This document shows positions 6,632 to 13,479 of a stretch of DNA of 14,793 nucleotides, in pieces. The DNA is from Planctomycetota bacterium. Lineage in GTDB: Bacteria; Planctomycetota; Planctomycetia; Pirellulales; Pirellulaceae. Each line of letters opens with the position of its first letter. The first letter of the stretch is position 1. The stretch is from positions 1-14,793 of the forward strand of contig JAPLNJ010001062.1 in NCBI GenBank assembly GCA_026692885.1, written 5' to 3'. Position numbers and translations under genes: made by a program. The notes under the pieces are model-generated. The model saw nothing but the letters and a program-made list of their open reading frames with translations. It searched no databases and was not told the DNA's origin.

Positions 6632-7834
6632 TTATTTCTCCAAGAACTCGATCAATTTCCTGGCGGCGGCTTCGGCAAACTCCGGATCGTTGATGTGGCA
6701 GTCCAGCTCCCGGAGCTCGATCGCGCCGTGCTGCTGCCGGATGCCTGCCAACAGCGCCTGCCTCGCCTGCGGGTCGTCAAACGGTTGACCTTCGCAGTCG
6801 ATGGCGGACACGCCTCGTAACGGCACCAGCAACGCCGCAGGTCCGGTCGAGGCCGCCACCTTACGGCCGATTTCGCGGCCCAGTTCGGCATTCTCCTGGA
6901 CCGTGGTCCGCATCAAGGTCACCGTGGGGTTGTGCTGGTAGAACTGGCGGCTGCGGAACTTATCGGGTACGGTCTCCGGGGGGCCGAAGTTGACCATATC
7001 AATCGCACCGACCGACACGACTTGGGGTACGCCGCACCGGGCTGCCGCCGTCAGCCGGTTCGGGCCGGCGGTCAGGATGCCACCGACTAGTTCGTCCGCC
7101 AGTTCCGTGGTGGTGATGTCCAGCACGCCGGCGATCAAGCCATCGGCGATCAAGGACTCCATCGCCTGCCCGCCGCTACCCGTGGCGTGGAACACCAGGA
7201 CTTCGTAGCCAGCCTGTTCCAACACTTCGCGGGCGCGCAGCACACAAGCCGTGGTCACGCCGAACATCGTCGCGGCCACGACCGGCCGATCCTCGGCCGC
7301 GTCAGCGGCTTGGTGCAGAACCATGCCGGCCATGGCACTGGCGGCGTTGGCCAGAATCCGCCGACTGATCCGGTTCAGGCCAGCGATATCCACGACCGAA
7401 TTCAGCATCAGGATGTCTTTGTTGCCGACCCACGGGTGGACTTGACCCGAGGCCAGTGTGCTGACCATGACCTTCGGCACGCCGATCGGCAGCGTGCGCA
7501 TCGCGGTCGTGCCGATTGTGGTCCCGGCTGAACCGCCGAGGGCGAGGACACCGTCCAATTCGCCGCGTGCAAAAGCGGCCTGCACCAACTGGGCCGCTCC
7601 GGCCGCCGCCTGCGTTACCGCCGCACCGCGATCGCGATGCTCGAGCAGCGCCGCGAGCGTGGTCCCGGCCGCCGCGAACACTTGCTGGCGGGTCACCTCA
7701 CCCGGGAAAGCGGGCTGGCCGATGCAGCCAGTATCGACCACTGTCACCGGGACGCCCAAGGCCCGCAGGCGATCTCGCACGAACGCCGCTTCAGGGCCTT
7801 TGGTGTCCAACGTCGTCAGCAAATAGACGCTCAT
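6632..7834 (-). CDS. Tm-1-like ATP-binding protein (UPF0261)
   Basis: A 400-residue protein of the UPF0261/Tm-1-like family. The opening MSVYLLTTLDTKGPEAAFVR is typical. The glycine-rich stretch ALGGSAGTTIGTTAMRTLP (about 98-116), STLASGQVHPWVGNKDI (about 125-141), VVDIAGLNRIS (147-157) and HATGSGGQAMESLI near 205-220 fit the two-lobed ATP-binding fold. In tomato Tm-1 the equivalent domain binds ATP and inhibits a viral replication protein; the bacterial role is unknown. The ATG at 7834 has GAGG five bases upstream. The next gene on the strand is the TIM-barrel partner. The 275 bases upstream (7835-8109) hold no gene, only weak short inverted repeats such as 7861-7866 with 7885-7890. Confidence 0.92.
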   Translation of the reverse strand: MSVYLLTTLDTKGPEAAFVRDRLRALGVPVTVVDTGCIGQPAFPGEVTRQQVFAAAGTTLAALLEHRDRGAAVTQAAAGAAQLVQAAFARGELDGVLALGGSAGTTIGTTAMRTLPIGVPKVMVSTLASGQVHPWVGNKDILMLNSVVDIAGLNRISRRILANAASAMAGMVLHQAADAAEDRPVVAATMFGVTTACVLRAREVLEQAGYEVLVFHATGSGGQAMESLIADGLIAGVLDITTTELADELVGGILTAGPNRLTAAARCGVPQVVSVGAIDMVNFGPPETVPDKFRSRQFYQHNPTVTLMRTTVQENAELGREIGRKVAASTGPAALLVPLRGVSAIDCEGQPFDDPQARQALLAGIRQQHGAIELRELDCHINDPEFAEAAARKLIEFLEK

Positions 7835-8109
7835 CCGAACCTCGCTTGAGGGTTGATAACGGGCGCATGATACTGCCCCGGAAAGCGCCCTGCAATCGGC
7901 GTTCGAAAAACAATATTCCTGATTCCTGCTACCTGAGTTCCGGCCAAGAAGGAAGGCAGGAATACTTTATTCACTGGAGTGGGAGGGCGATTCTGGCCTG
8001 TTGGAAATGTCTTCTTGACTCACAATTCAGCGGCAAGGGCCTGATCAAGGCATTGATGGTCGAAACGGGACGTGTTTCTTTCGATGCCGATGGCGAGGTC
8101 CCCTGACAC

Positions 8110-9726
8110 TCACCGGAGCGGGTCGTAACCCAGCGGGCCAAACGTCGCTCCTGCTGGCGAAGCGGGAACGCTCGCTGGTCGGGCGGGGCCAAGTGTGTTG
8201 GGACGGTAGCCGCTGGCTGCGTTGGCGTCCGTCTGCACGGGCAGCGACCGTGAACGGAGCGGTGAGACCGACTGCGACGGATCAGGTGCGACAGGTTGAC
8301 CGCCAACGGCCGCCGGGCCGGATGGCAAAGCCTGGGCCGTGGACGGGAGGCCAGTTCCTTTCTGGCAATTTGAACACTGGCCATCCGGGCAGCAATTGGG
8401 CACTTCCAGGTATCCGTAGGAATAGAATTCGCAGTCGCTGGGAGGGGACGTCGTTTGTCCGGGACCGCACTGGGGAACTTGATGGGGATCGAGCGGGCCG
8501 ATCAGTTCCGGCGTTACCATGATCAGCAGTTCGACTTCGTTGACTCGTTCGGTAACTCGCGAGAATGCGCGGCCAACCCAAGGCAGGTCGGCCAGGAAGG
8601 GGATGCCTCGATTCTGCGACTCGACGCGATTCTGGATCAAGCCCGCCAAGGCCAGCGTCTGGCCGGCACGCATCTCCACGGCCGTGTCGACATGCCGCTC
8701 AGTCAGGGCCGGAACCCTGACGCCACTGATGTCGGTGCCACGCGCTTCATCAACTTCGCTCACGCTAGGGCGCACTTCCAGTCGGATCGTGCCATTCCCC
8801 AACACGACCGGAACGAACTCGATCTTAGTTCCATACTGTTTCCACTCTATCCCCATGGTGCCTAGGCCATTTGGAACGGGAACCGGAATCTCCCCACCCG
8901 AATTGAAACTGGCAGCACGCCCGCTCATTGTAACCACGGTTGGCTCCGCCAGTAATTTTACGAGATCATACTGACGCAACGCCTGCACAAAGGCGGTGAC
9001 TTTGGTACCGCTGCCAAGAATATTCAGTTGGACGGTCTCGGTCCCGATCACCCCGGCCGCACTTTCCGTGAGCGAGAAGTTGCTGGCAAGCACTGCCCAA
9101 TCGATACCCAGTTGCTTCAGCTTACTCCGGGAGACTTCCATGACCTTCACATGCAGTGCCACCTGCTGGACTCCTCCCACGGCGACGCCATTAATGACGT
9201 TCCGGTAGTACCCTTTTGCCAACAGGATGATTTCGTCCAGCATGGAAGCGCGCGGAACGAAACCTTTGATGTAGACCGTTTCGTCATTCAGCGGGCGGAC
9301 GTGGAGGGTCGCTTCGGGGAATTCGGTACGCAGTAAGTCGATAAGTTCCGCGGCGTTGCGAAGTACGATGACATCCACGGAGAAGAGGCTTCCCTTCTCG
9401 TCCCACAGATTCAATTGGGTCAGGCCGGGTTTGAGCGCCGAGACTTGGATTTGATGCGGGGACAGCGGGGTGGCCTGAATCACGCTCGGGTCGCTCACAA
9501 ACAGACGCGGTACCTTGTTTTCCAGGCTCAAGACGCGGCTGGTGTTGACCATCATATCCAACCGCTCGGCAGGTTTGCCAATGTGAAATGTCAGCGGCGA
9601 CGTCTCGACCGGTTCGGCGGAGAGCGGTCGGGCCAAGCCGAGAAGGCCGACCAGGATTCCCAGCGTGCGAACCGCGTGGCTTGCCCAACGGAAACGGAGC
9701 TGCGGGATAGTCGCATTGCTTTGCAT
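8110..9726 (-). CDS. cpaC: Tad/Flp pilus outer-membrane secretin CpaC (RcpA)
   Basis: A 538-residue secretin that would form the outer-membrane channel of a Tad (type IVc) pilus. A signal peptide spans about 18-37 (RTLGILVGLLGLARPLSA, then EPVE). The pilus-assembly N-terminal domain follows (about 47-122, with RVLSLENKVPRLFVSDPSV), then a BON/N1-like segment (about 125-195), and the secretin core to about 410, with VKLLAEPTVVTMSGRAASF, a GGEIPVPVP gate-like loop (277-285), MRAGQTLALAGLI and RGIPFLADLPWVGRAF. A long low-complexity tail has six Cys residues (420, 432, 445, 446, 451, 454). The frame is open to 9948, but the ATG at 9726 places the signal peptide correctly and has GGAAG just upstream. 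It lies 458 bases downstream of cpaB, across a repeat-filled gap. Confidence 0.92.
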   Translation of the reverse strand: MQSNATIPQLRFRWASHAVRTLGILVGLLGLARPLSAEPVETSPLTFHIGKPAERLDMMVNTSRVLSLENKVPRLFVSDPSVIQATPLSPHQIQVSALKPGLTQLNLWDEKGSLFSVDVIVLRNAAELIDLLRTEFPEATLHVRPLNDETVYIKGFVPRASMLDEIILLAKGYYRNVINGVAVGGVQQVALHVKVMEVSRSKLKQLGIDWAVLASNFSLTESAAGVIGTETVQLNILGSGTKVTAFVQALRQYDLVKLLAEPTVVTMSGRAASFNSGGEIPVPVPNGLGTMGIEWKQYGTKIEFVPVVLGNGTIRLEVRPSVSEVDEARGTDISGVRVPALTERHVDTAVEMRAGQTLALAGLIQNRVESQNRGIPFLADLPWVGRAFSRVTERVNEVELLIMVTPELIGPLDPHQVPQCGPGQTTSPPSDCEFYSYGYLEVPNCCPDGQCSNCQKGTGLPSTAQALPSGPAAVGGQPVAPDPSQSVSPLRSRSLPVQTDANAASGYRPNTLGPARPASVPASPAGATFGPLGYDPLR

Positions 9727-9767
9727 GGCTGGATCTTCCGTGACGCGAATTGAAGCTCGGCATCCAT

Positions 9768-9879
9768 GGACCAAGTTGGTCCGTTGGGGGGCCGTCCACA
9801 CCGCAGAGATGCACGTCCAAGCACCGCGACGGTGAGGTCTCGTTCTCTTATTCGAAGGTCCCGCAGGGAAATCCTCACC
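9768..9879 (-). promoter_or_regulatory. dyads in the cpaC upstream region
   Basis: Two signals lie just upstream of the secretin start. First, a near-perfect dyad at 9768-9782, ggaccaa-g-ttggtcc, about 42 bases before the ATG. Second, ggtgagg at 9831-9837 pairs with cctcacc at 9873-9879 and encloses a smaller gggacc/tccc-type hairpin. Read from the minus strand this could be a structured leader or an operator. No known riboswitch class is recognised. The whole gene-free stretch 9727-10184 holds these dyads plus the repeats at 9959, 9975-10128 and 10143-10169. Confidence 0.35.
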
Positions 9880-9958
9880 TAATGTGGGAGGTCCGCGCCA
9901 GGGCGGTGAGACAGACGCCGCACAACCCGCAGGTTGCGAACAATGCAACCGTGGGTGG

Positions 9959-9970
9959 GGCCTTGATCGG
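9959..9970 (+). repeat. solitary MITE terminus abutting repeat copy B
   Basis: ggccttgatcgg matches the end of the elements at 83-221 and 6422-6571 over its first 11 bases. It stands directly before repeat copy B. No matching gatcaaggcc end was found downstream, so this is either a remnant or an element whose other end has been lost. Confidence 0.4.
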
Positions 9971-9974
9971 AAGT

Positions 9975-10128
9975 TCTCTCGTTCCCACGCTCCGCGTGGG
10001 AACGCAAGTGTTTTGACGCTCCGCGTCGTCTACCCAAGGACGCAGAGCGTCCGTGGCTTGCGTTCCGACGCAGAGCGTCGGATCGAGAAAATCGAGGACC
10101 TGTACAACCGCAAGATGTTCACAGCAGT
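9975..10128 (-). repeat. palindromic repeat copy B (uninterrupted)
   Basis: The reverse-complement counterpart of copy A (4198-4337 plus 4621-4635). Shared parts include gttcccacgctccgcgtggg from 9981, the gacgctccgcgtc and gacgcagagcgtc hairpins, gttccgacgcagagcgtcgg near 10062-10081, and the non-palindromic tail up to gttcacagcagt (10117-10128). Sequence identity is high but not complete, so the duplication is not recent. It lies between cpaB and cpaC. Its minus-strand translation gives a spurious small ORF that should not be annotated as a gene. Confidence 0.85.
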
Positions 10129-10142
10129 GGGGACGCTCTACC

Positions 10143-10169
10143 GTAGGACGGATTGGCAACCCGCCCTAC
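10143..10169. repeat. short imperfect palindromic repeat after cpaB
   Basis: gtaggacgga (10143-10152) and cccgccctac (10160-10169) form an inverted repeat matching at 8 of 10 positions around ttggcaa. It ends 15 bases from the cpaB stop codon, so it could form a hairpin at the 3' end of that message. There is no T-tract for a classical terminator. Confidence 0.45.
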
Positions 10170-10184
10170 AACCGAACGCTCAAG

Positions 10185-11168
10185 CTATTTCTTCACGATG
10201 TCGGTCTCGCTGTGCTCCTGGTGCTCCGCTTGGTCGGATGGCTCCTGATCGGATGGATCCTGTTGCTCCGCTTGATCGGCTTGCACCCGGTCTGCCACCG
10301 GTCGCTTCCCGGTTGACACATCGCGTGCATCCCGGCGTTCTGAGGGCGAGTCTTCCGAAGACCAACGGAACTGCTTTTGTGGCGAACAGACAAGCATCGT
10401 CCAACGAGGCTGCTCCGCAGTACGTTTGGCCCCAGTGGCGGCCGAGGCAAGCGTGTGATCGGCCACCTCACCACGCCCCAACAGCTGCTGGTAGGAACAG
10501 CCTGTTGTCTCTTCCACGCTAATGTCATCGGGGCTACGCAGCGCCAGACGCAATTGGCCCAGTTCGGCCGCCATCAGCAGTTTTTCGGCTTGGTCAGGGG
10601 TCACCAACAAGGATGCTGCGCGGATGTCCAGGGGAGCGCTGTCGTGTTCGGCATTTCGGACTGTTTCGCTGTTCACCGCAAACACGCGAACCGCACGCAG
10701 GATGGTCTTCGAAATCGACTCTCGGTTACTGTTACTGCGAATGACAACCACCAAGTCGACTCGATCACCCGGCTTAACCAGATTAGAGACCGACGACTCC
10801 ATGTTCACTTTCACGGACACGACTCGGTACCCCAGCGGAACCTTAAGGGTTTCGTTGCTCTCCCCAGCCGCCAGGACTTTGCTCATCAGGATCGGTTCAC
10901 CTGGATAAAGTCGCGTGCGAGCGTGCGTATCGGCCAGTTTCTGCAGTTCCGAGACAGTTCCTTTGGGTAGCCGATTCCTGGGCCATTCGACCAACTCCAG
11001 CTTGTCGCCGTTCAACTCCTCGTTGATGTTGATCTCGTGTGTGGCGACCAAGATCTTGACCGAAGGAATTTCAGCTGTATTGTGGTTCTCGCCCATGTAA
11101 CGGGCCGCTCCGACAGCGGCTACCAAGCCGCAGGCAAGCGCGATCGCGATCAAAAGAACTGGCTTCAT
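10185..11168 (-). CDS. cpaB: Tad/Flp pilus assembly protein CpaB (RcpC)
   Basis: A 327-residue periplasmic protein that works with the secretin in Tad pilus assembly. A single N-terminal membrane anchor spans about 3-23 (VLLIAIALACGLVAAVGAA). An SAF domain follows (about 37-99, VKILVATHEININEELNGDKL to YPGEPILMSKVL). The RcpC core (about 108-212) carries VPLGYRVVSVKVNMESSVSNL, VKPGDRVDLVVV (131-142) and LLVTPDQAEKLLMAAELGQL. The C-terminal third is charged and low-complexity (EQQDPSDQEPSDQAEHQ). The frame extends to 11234, but ATG at 11168 is preceded by GAGGAG nine bases upstream and gives the proper anchor. It lies 40 bases after the prepilin peptidase gene. Confidence 0.93.
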   Translation of the reverse strand: MKPVLLIAIALACGLVAAVGAARYMGENHNTAEIPSVKILVATHEININEELNGDKLELVEWPRNRLPKGTVSELQKLADTHARTRLYPGEPILMSKVLAAGESNETLKVPLGYRVVSVKVNMESSVSNLVKPGDRVDLVVVIRSNSNRESISKTILRAVRVFAVNSETVRNAEHDSAPLDIRAASLLVTPDQAEKLLMAAELGQLRLALRSPDDISVEETTGCSYQQLLGRGEVADHTLASAATGAKRTAEQPRWTMLVCSPQKQFRWSSEDSPSERRDARDVSTGKRPVADRVQADQAEQQDPSDQEPSDQAEHQEHSETDIVKK

Positions 11169-11208
11169 GTTAGTTTCTCCTCGAGGGAAGCCCCGAAATC
11201 GGTAACTT

Positions 11209-11796
11209 CTAGACCAGCATGCCCGTCCAGGCAAAATACACGATCGTGCCGATTGTCATTGGAATTCCGTACGGCAGCAGCAACATTGTGCTCTTGCGAT
11301 CAGCCGCGATGGCGGCCAACTGGCTGGGATTCCGAATGATCAGGATTTCGTAGAACATGGACTGAAACTGGCTGGCGTGCTTACGCAGTCCGCCCAGCCA
11401 CCAAGCTTGGATCACGGCGATCACGGCACCGATAATCGCGGTCGCACAAAAGGCGTACATCGTGTGGGTCGGATGCACCCAGGCACCCACGCCGGCCAGT
11501 AACTTCACATCGCCGGCGCCCATGCCACCGATCGCGTAGGCCGGCAGCAGCAGGGCCAAACCCAAGAGTGTGCCGCCGAGGCTCCACATCAGCCCCTCCC
11601 AGCCAAAGGCCAGTGGGCTATAGATCCATCCGCTGATCACCAACGCGAAGGTGATCCAGTTCGGGACCTTCAACTTCACTCCATCAATGACTGCTGCCAC
11701 GACCAATACGACGCTGACCAACCAAAACGGCCAGTTGTGGGCTAACGCCGTTCCGAAATCGTCAAACTGGGGCACGACTACATCTCCTTCATACAT
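11209..11796 (-). CDS. prepilin peptidase, A24 family (TadV/CpaA)
   Basis: A 195-residue integral membrane aspartic protease that would cleave (and perhaps methylate) Flp-type prepilins. The two catalytic aspartates are visible: D38 in AAVIDGVKLKVPN and D96 in GMGAGDVKLL, the GxGD signature. About five or six hydrophobic segments cover 23-37, 48-62, 68-90, 106-128 and 174-192. There is no N-terminal zinc-binding methylase domain, as is usual for the short TadV type. ATG at 11796 is used here, but GTG at 11775 has AGGAG eight bases upstream and may be the true start, which would shorten the protein by seven residues. It lies between the 36-residue gene and cpaB in an evident operon. Confidence 0.92.
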   Translation of the reverse strand: MYEGDVVVPQFDDFGTALAHNWPFWLVSVVLVVAAVIDGVKLKVPNWITFALVISGWIYSPLAFGWEGLMWSLGGTLLGLALLLPAYAIGGMGAGDVKLLAGVGAWVHPTHTMYAFCATAIIGAVIAVIQAWWLGGLRKHASQFQSMFYEILIIRNPSQLAAIAADRKSTMLLLPYGIPMTIGTIVYFAWTGMLV

Positions 11797-11835
11797 TGAA
11801 ACTCACCAGAACAGCCGCCTCGTCTCCCGCTTCAA

Positions 11836-11946
11836 CTAAAAGCGTGCCAATTGCACGTAGGCAGTCATGGCAGCCACGAGCGTCGACAACAGTCCCAGCA
11901 ATTCTCCGAGGTTCGAGAAGGCGTGTTGCGAGAACATGGGGTACAT
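11836..11946 (-). CDS. 36-residue hydrophobic peptide at head of the pilus operon
   Basis: A short frame encoding a peptide that starts MYPMFSQHAFSNLGELLGLL and ends VQLARF. A hydrophobic helix covers about 13-32, enough to cross the membrane once. The ATG has AGGGAG eight bases upstream, one of the best ribosome binding sites in the window. The stop lies 39 bases before the prepilin peptidase ATG on the same strand. This is where an Flp pilin gene often sits, but I see no Flp processing site (Gly followed by a Glu-Tyr at positions 5-6 of the mature form), so I do not call it a pilin. It could also be a leader peptide. It is supported by its ribosome binding site and position only. Confidence 0.5.
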   Translation of the reverse strand: MYPMFSQHAFSNLGELLGLLSTLVAAMTAYVQLARF

Positions 11947-12024
11947 TGTTGGGACTCCCTAACATGAGTGAACAACGGGCATTCTTCGCAATCAAGATTA
12001 GCTTACGAAACGGATCGAGTAGGA

Positions 12025-12038
12025 AAACTGCGCAGTTT
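12025..12038. promoter_or_regulatory. perfect 14-base dyad upstream of the pilus operon
   Basis: aaactgcgcagttt is a perfect palindrome. It lies about 80 bases upstream of the start at 11946, between the divergent pilus operon and glycosyltransferase gene. It is operator-like in size and placement. A possible -10 hexamer, TAATCT on the minus strand, lies near 11995-12000, but no convincing -35 box was found. Confidence 0.35.
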
Positions 12039-12054
12039 AGGTGGCCGACACATG

Positions 12055-12213
12055 GGCCTTGATCGAAACGCTTCGAGTTGGTAACAGTCCGGGTGGCGGG
12101 CGGCCGAACCTAACTGCATAGCGCCACTTAGTTGCTCCCCATGATCTGTAACTGTCTGCGTAGAGACACGTTATGGCACTTCCAAGCTTGCATCGGTGGT
12201 TCCGATCAATGCC
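12055..12213. repeat. decayed relative of the ggccttgatc element
   Basis: ggccttgatcgaaacg begins at 12055. It is followed near 12089-12111 by gggtggcgggcggccgaacc, which resembles the core arm of the element at 6422-6571. A degenerate right end, ggttccgatcaatgcc, lies at 12198-12213. No target duplication survives. It accounts for much of the gene-free stretch 11947-12306; the remainder shows only the dyad at 12025-12038. Confidence 0.35.
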
Positions 12214-12306
12214 GGAAATCGGCTTTGACGCGCCTCGCCAATTCCGTGACAATGGCGCCGAGCTACCGCGTAGGAAACGCGGGCCACGGAACCACTGGCG
12301 GAAAGG

Positions 12307-13455
12307 ATGCCGAGAGTGCGGATCCTGGAGATTGTGTCGGGCAAACAACCGAACGGTGCGGTGCTACAGTGTATCGCCTTGATGCGGCAGCTGCTGCGCC
12401 GTGGGCACCAGTTGACGCTCGTGTGCCGGCCCGGAGCCTGGATTGCAGAAGAATTGGCGGGGGATCGGATCGAGATCGTGACCTCGGATCTCCATCGCTG
12501 GCCGCTGGACGAACTGCGTCGGCTGACAGGGGTGATTCGCGATCGCCGCATTGAGTTGCTGCACACGCACATGAGCCGTGCCCATTCGGTGGGCGTCCTG
12601 CTGCGTTGGTTCAGCGGAACCCCCTGTGTCGCCACCGCTCACTGCCGCACCTTCCAGCCGTTCTGGCGTTTTAACGACTTTGTGATTGCCAATTCGGAAG
12701 CGACCCGCCGATTCTACAGCCGCTGGGGTTTGGTCTCGCCGAGCCGCATCGAGGTCGTTCCGTACCTGATCGACGCGGATAATTTCTCCGGGGTCTCGCA
12801 TCAGGCCTGCGTCCGCTTTCGTCAGTCCCTGGGTGTCTCCGAGCAGACACCGCTGTTGGGGATCGTGGGCGACGTGTACCGGCGTAAGGGCCATCTGTAC
12901 GTCGTGCGTGCGATGCCGGAAATCCTGGCTGCTGTCCCCGCTGCGAGGCTGGTGATTGTGGGCAACGCGGTCCCCCAGTACCAAGCCCGAATCCTGCGCG
13001 AGGCCCGCCGGTTGGGCATCTCCGACAAAATCATCTGGACCGGCTATCGCAAAGATATCCCGGTGGTCATGAAGTCGCTGGATGTCTGCATCTCCGCGGC
13101 CTTGGAAGAGGCCCTGGGGCTGACGATGCCGGAGGCCATGGCCGCTGGGCGTGCCGTCGTGGCGACGAATGTGGGCGGCCTGCCGGAAAACGTCGTCGAT
13201 GGGGAGACGGGAATCCTGGTGCCGCCCGCCATGCCGCCCGCGTTGGCGGAGGCGATTGTGCGGCTGTTGACCGATTCCGCAGGCCGAGCCGCGTTCGGGC
13301 TGGCGGGCCAGCGCCGGGTGCGTGAGAGGTACCGGGCAGGCCGTGATGTGGACCGCATCGAGCAGATTTTCTCCCAGGTCGTCAAGCCGGCGCCGCTCGC
13401 GCTCCCGACTTGGCCCGCAGCGTTGGAAATCGGCGACGGTCGTAGCGTGCCCTAG
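12307..13455 (+). CDS. GT4-family glycosyltransferase
   Basis: A 382-residue GT-B-fold retaining glycosyltransferase, which would transfer a sugar from a nucleotide-sugar donor to a cell-surface glycan or lipid acceptor; the substrates cannot be read from sequence. The N-terminal half has RILEIVSGKQPNGAVLQCI (5-23) and a LLHTHMSRAHSVG stretch (84-96). The donor-binding half has GIVGDVYRRKGHLYVVRAM (185-203), LVIVGN (215-220) and an E-x7-E motif at E268 and E276 (EALGLTMPEAMAAGRAVVATNVGGLPE). There is no membrane segment, so it probably works at the cytoplasmic face. The ATG at 12307 matches the family N-terminus; a GGCGG lies five bases upstream. It is transcribed away from the pilus genes and converges on the DUF1570 gene, 14 bases between stops. 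Confidence 0.9.
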   Translation: MPRVRILEIVSGKQPNGAVLQCIALMRQLLRRGHQLTLVCRPGAWIAEELAGDRIEIVTSDLHRWPLDELRRLTGVIRDRRIELLHTHMSRAHSVGVLLRWFSGTPCVATAHCRTFQPFWRFNDFVIANSEATRRFYSRWGLVSPSRIEVVPYLIDADNFSGVSHQACVRFRQSLGVSEQTPLLGIVGDVYRRKGHLYVVRAMPEILAAVPAARLVIVGNAVPQYQARILREARRLGISDKIIWTGYRKDIPVVMKSLDVCISAALEEALGLTMPEAMAAGRAVVATNVGGLPENVVDGETGILVPPAMPPALAEAIVRLLTDSAGRAAFGLAGQRRVRERYRAGRDVDRIEQIFSQVVKPAPLALPTWPAALEIGDGRSVP

Positions 13456-13463
13456 CTCCGTGT

Positions 13464-13479
13464 CGGGAGTCAACTCCCG
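13464..13479. terminator. small palindrome between convergent stop codons
   Basis: cgggagt-ca-actcccg is a perfect 7-base inverted repeat that overlaps the stop codon of the DUF1570 gene and lies just after the glycosyltransferase stop. It could serve as a bidirectional transcript-end hairpin. The loop is very short and there is no T-tract, so this is weak. Confidence 0.25.

Noticed and set aside
7922..7963. attcctgc/gcaggaat inverted repeat as a terminator or element
   Set aside because: Arms are only 8 bases with a 26-base loop, and no T-tract or duplication is present.
9875..10159. 94-residue minus-strand ORF between cpaB and cpaC
   Set aside because: It is a read-through of repeat copy B; the same peptide pieces appear when copy A is translated.
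11789..11995. 68-residue minus-strand ORF overlapping the short peptide gene
   Set aside because: A different frame from the one with the strong ribosome binding site, and its composition shows no recognisable domain.
12173..12192. Sigma-54-like promoter TGGCAC...TTGC
   Set aside because: Spacing between the GG and GC elements is 13 (or 9 in an alternative reading), not the required 10.
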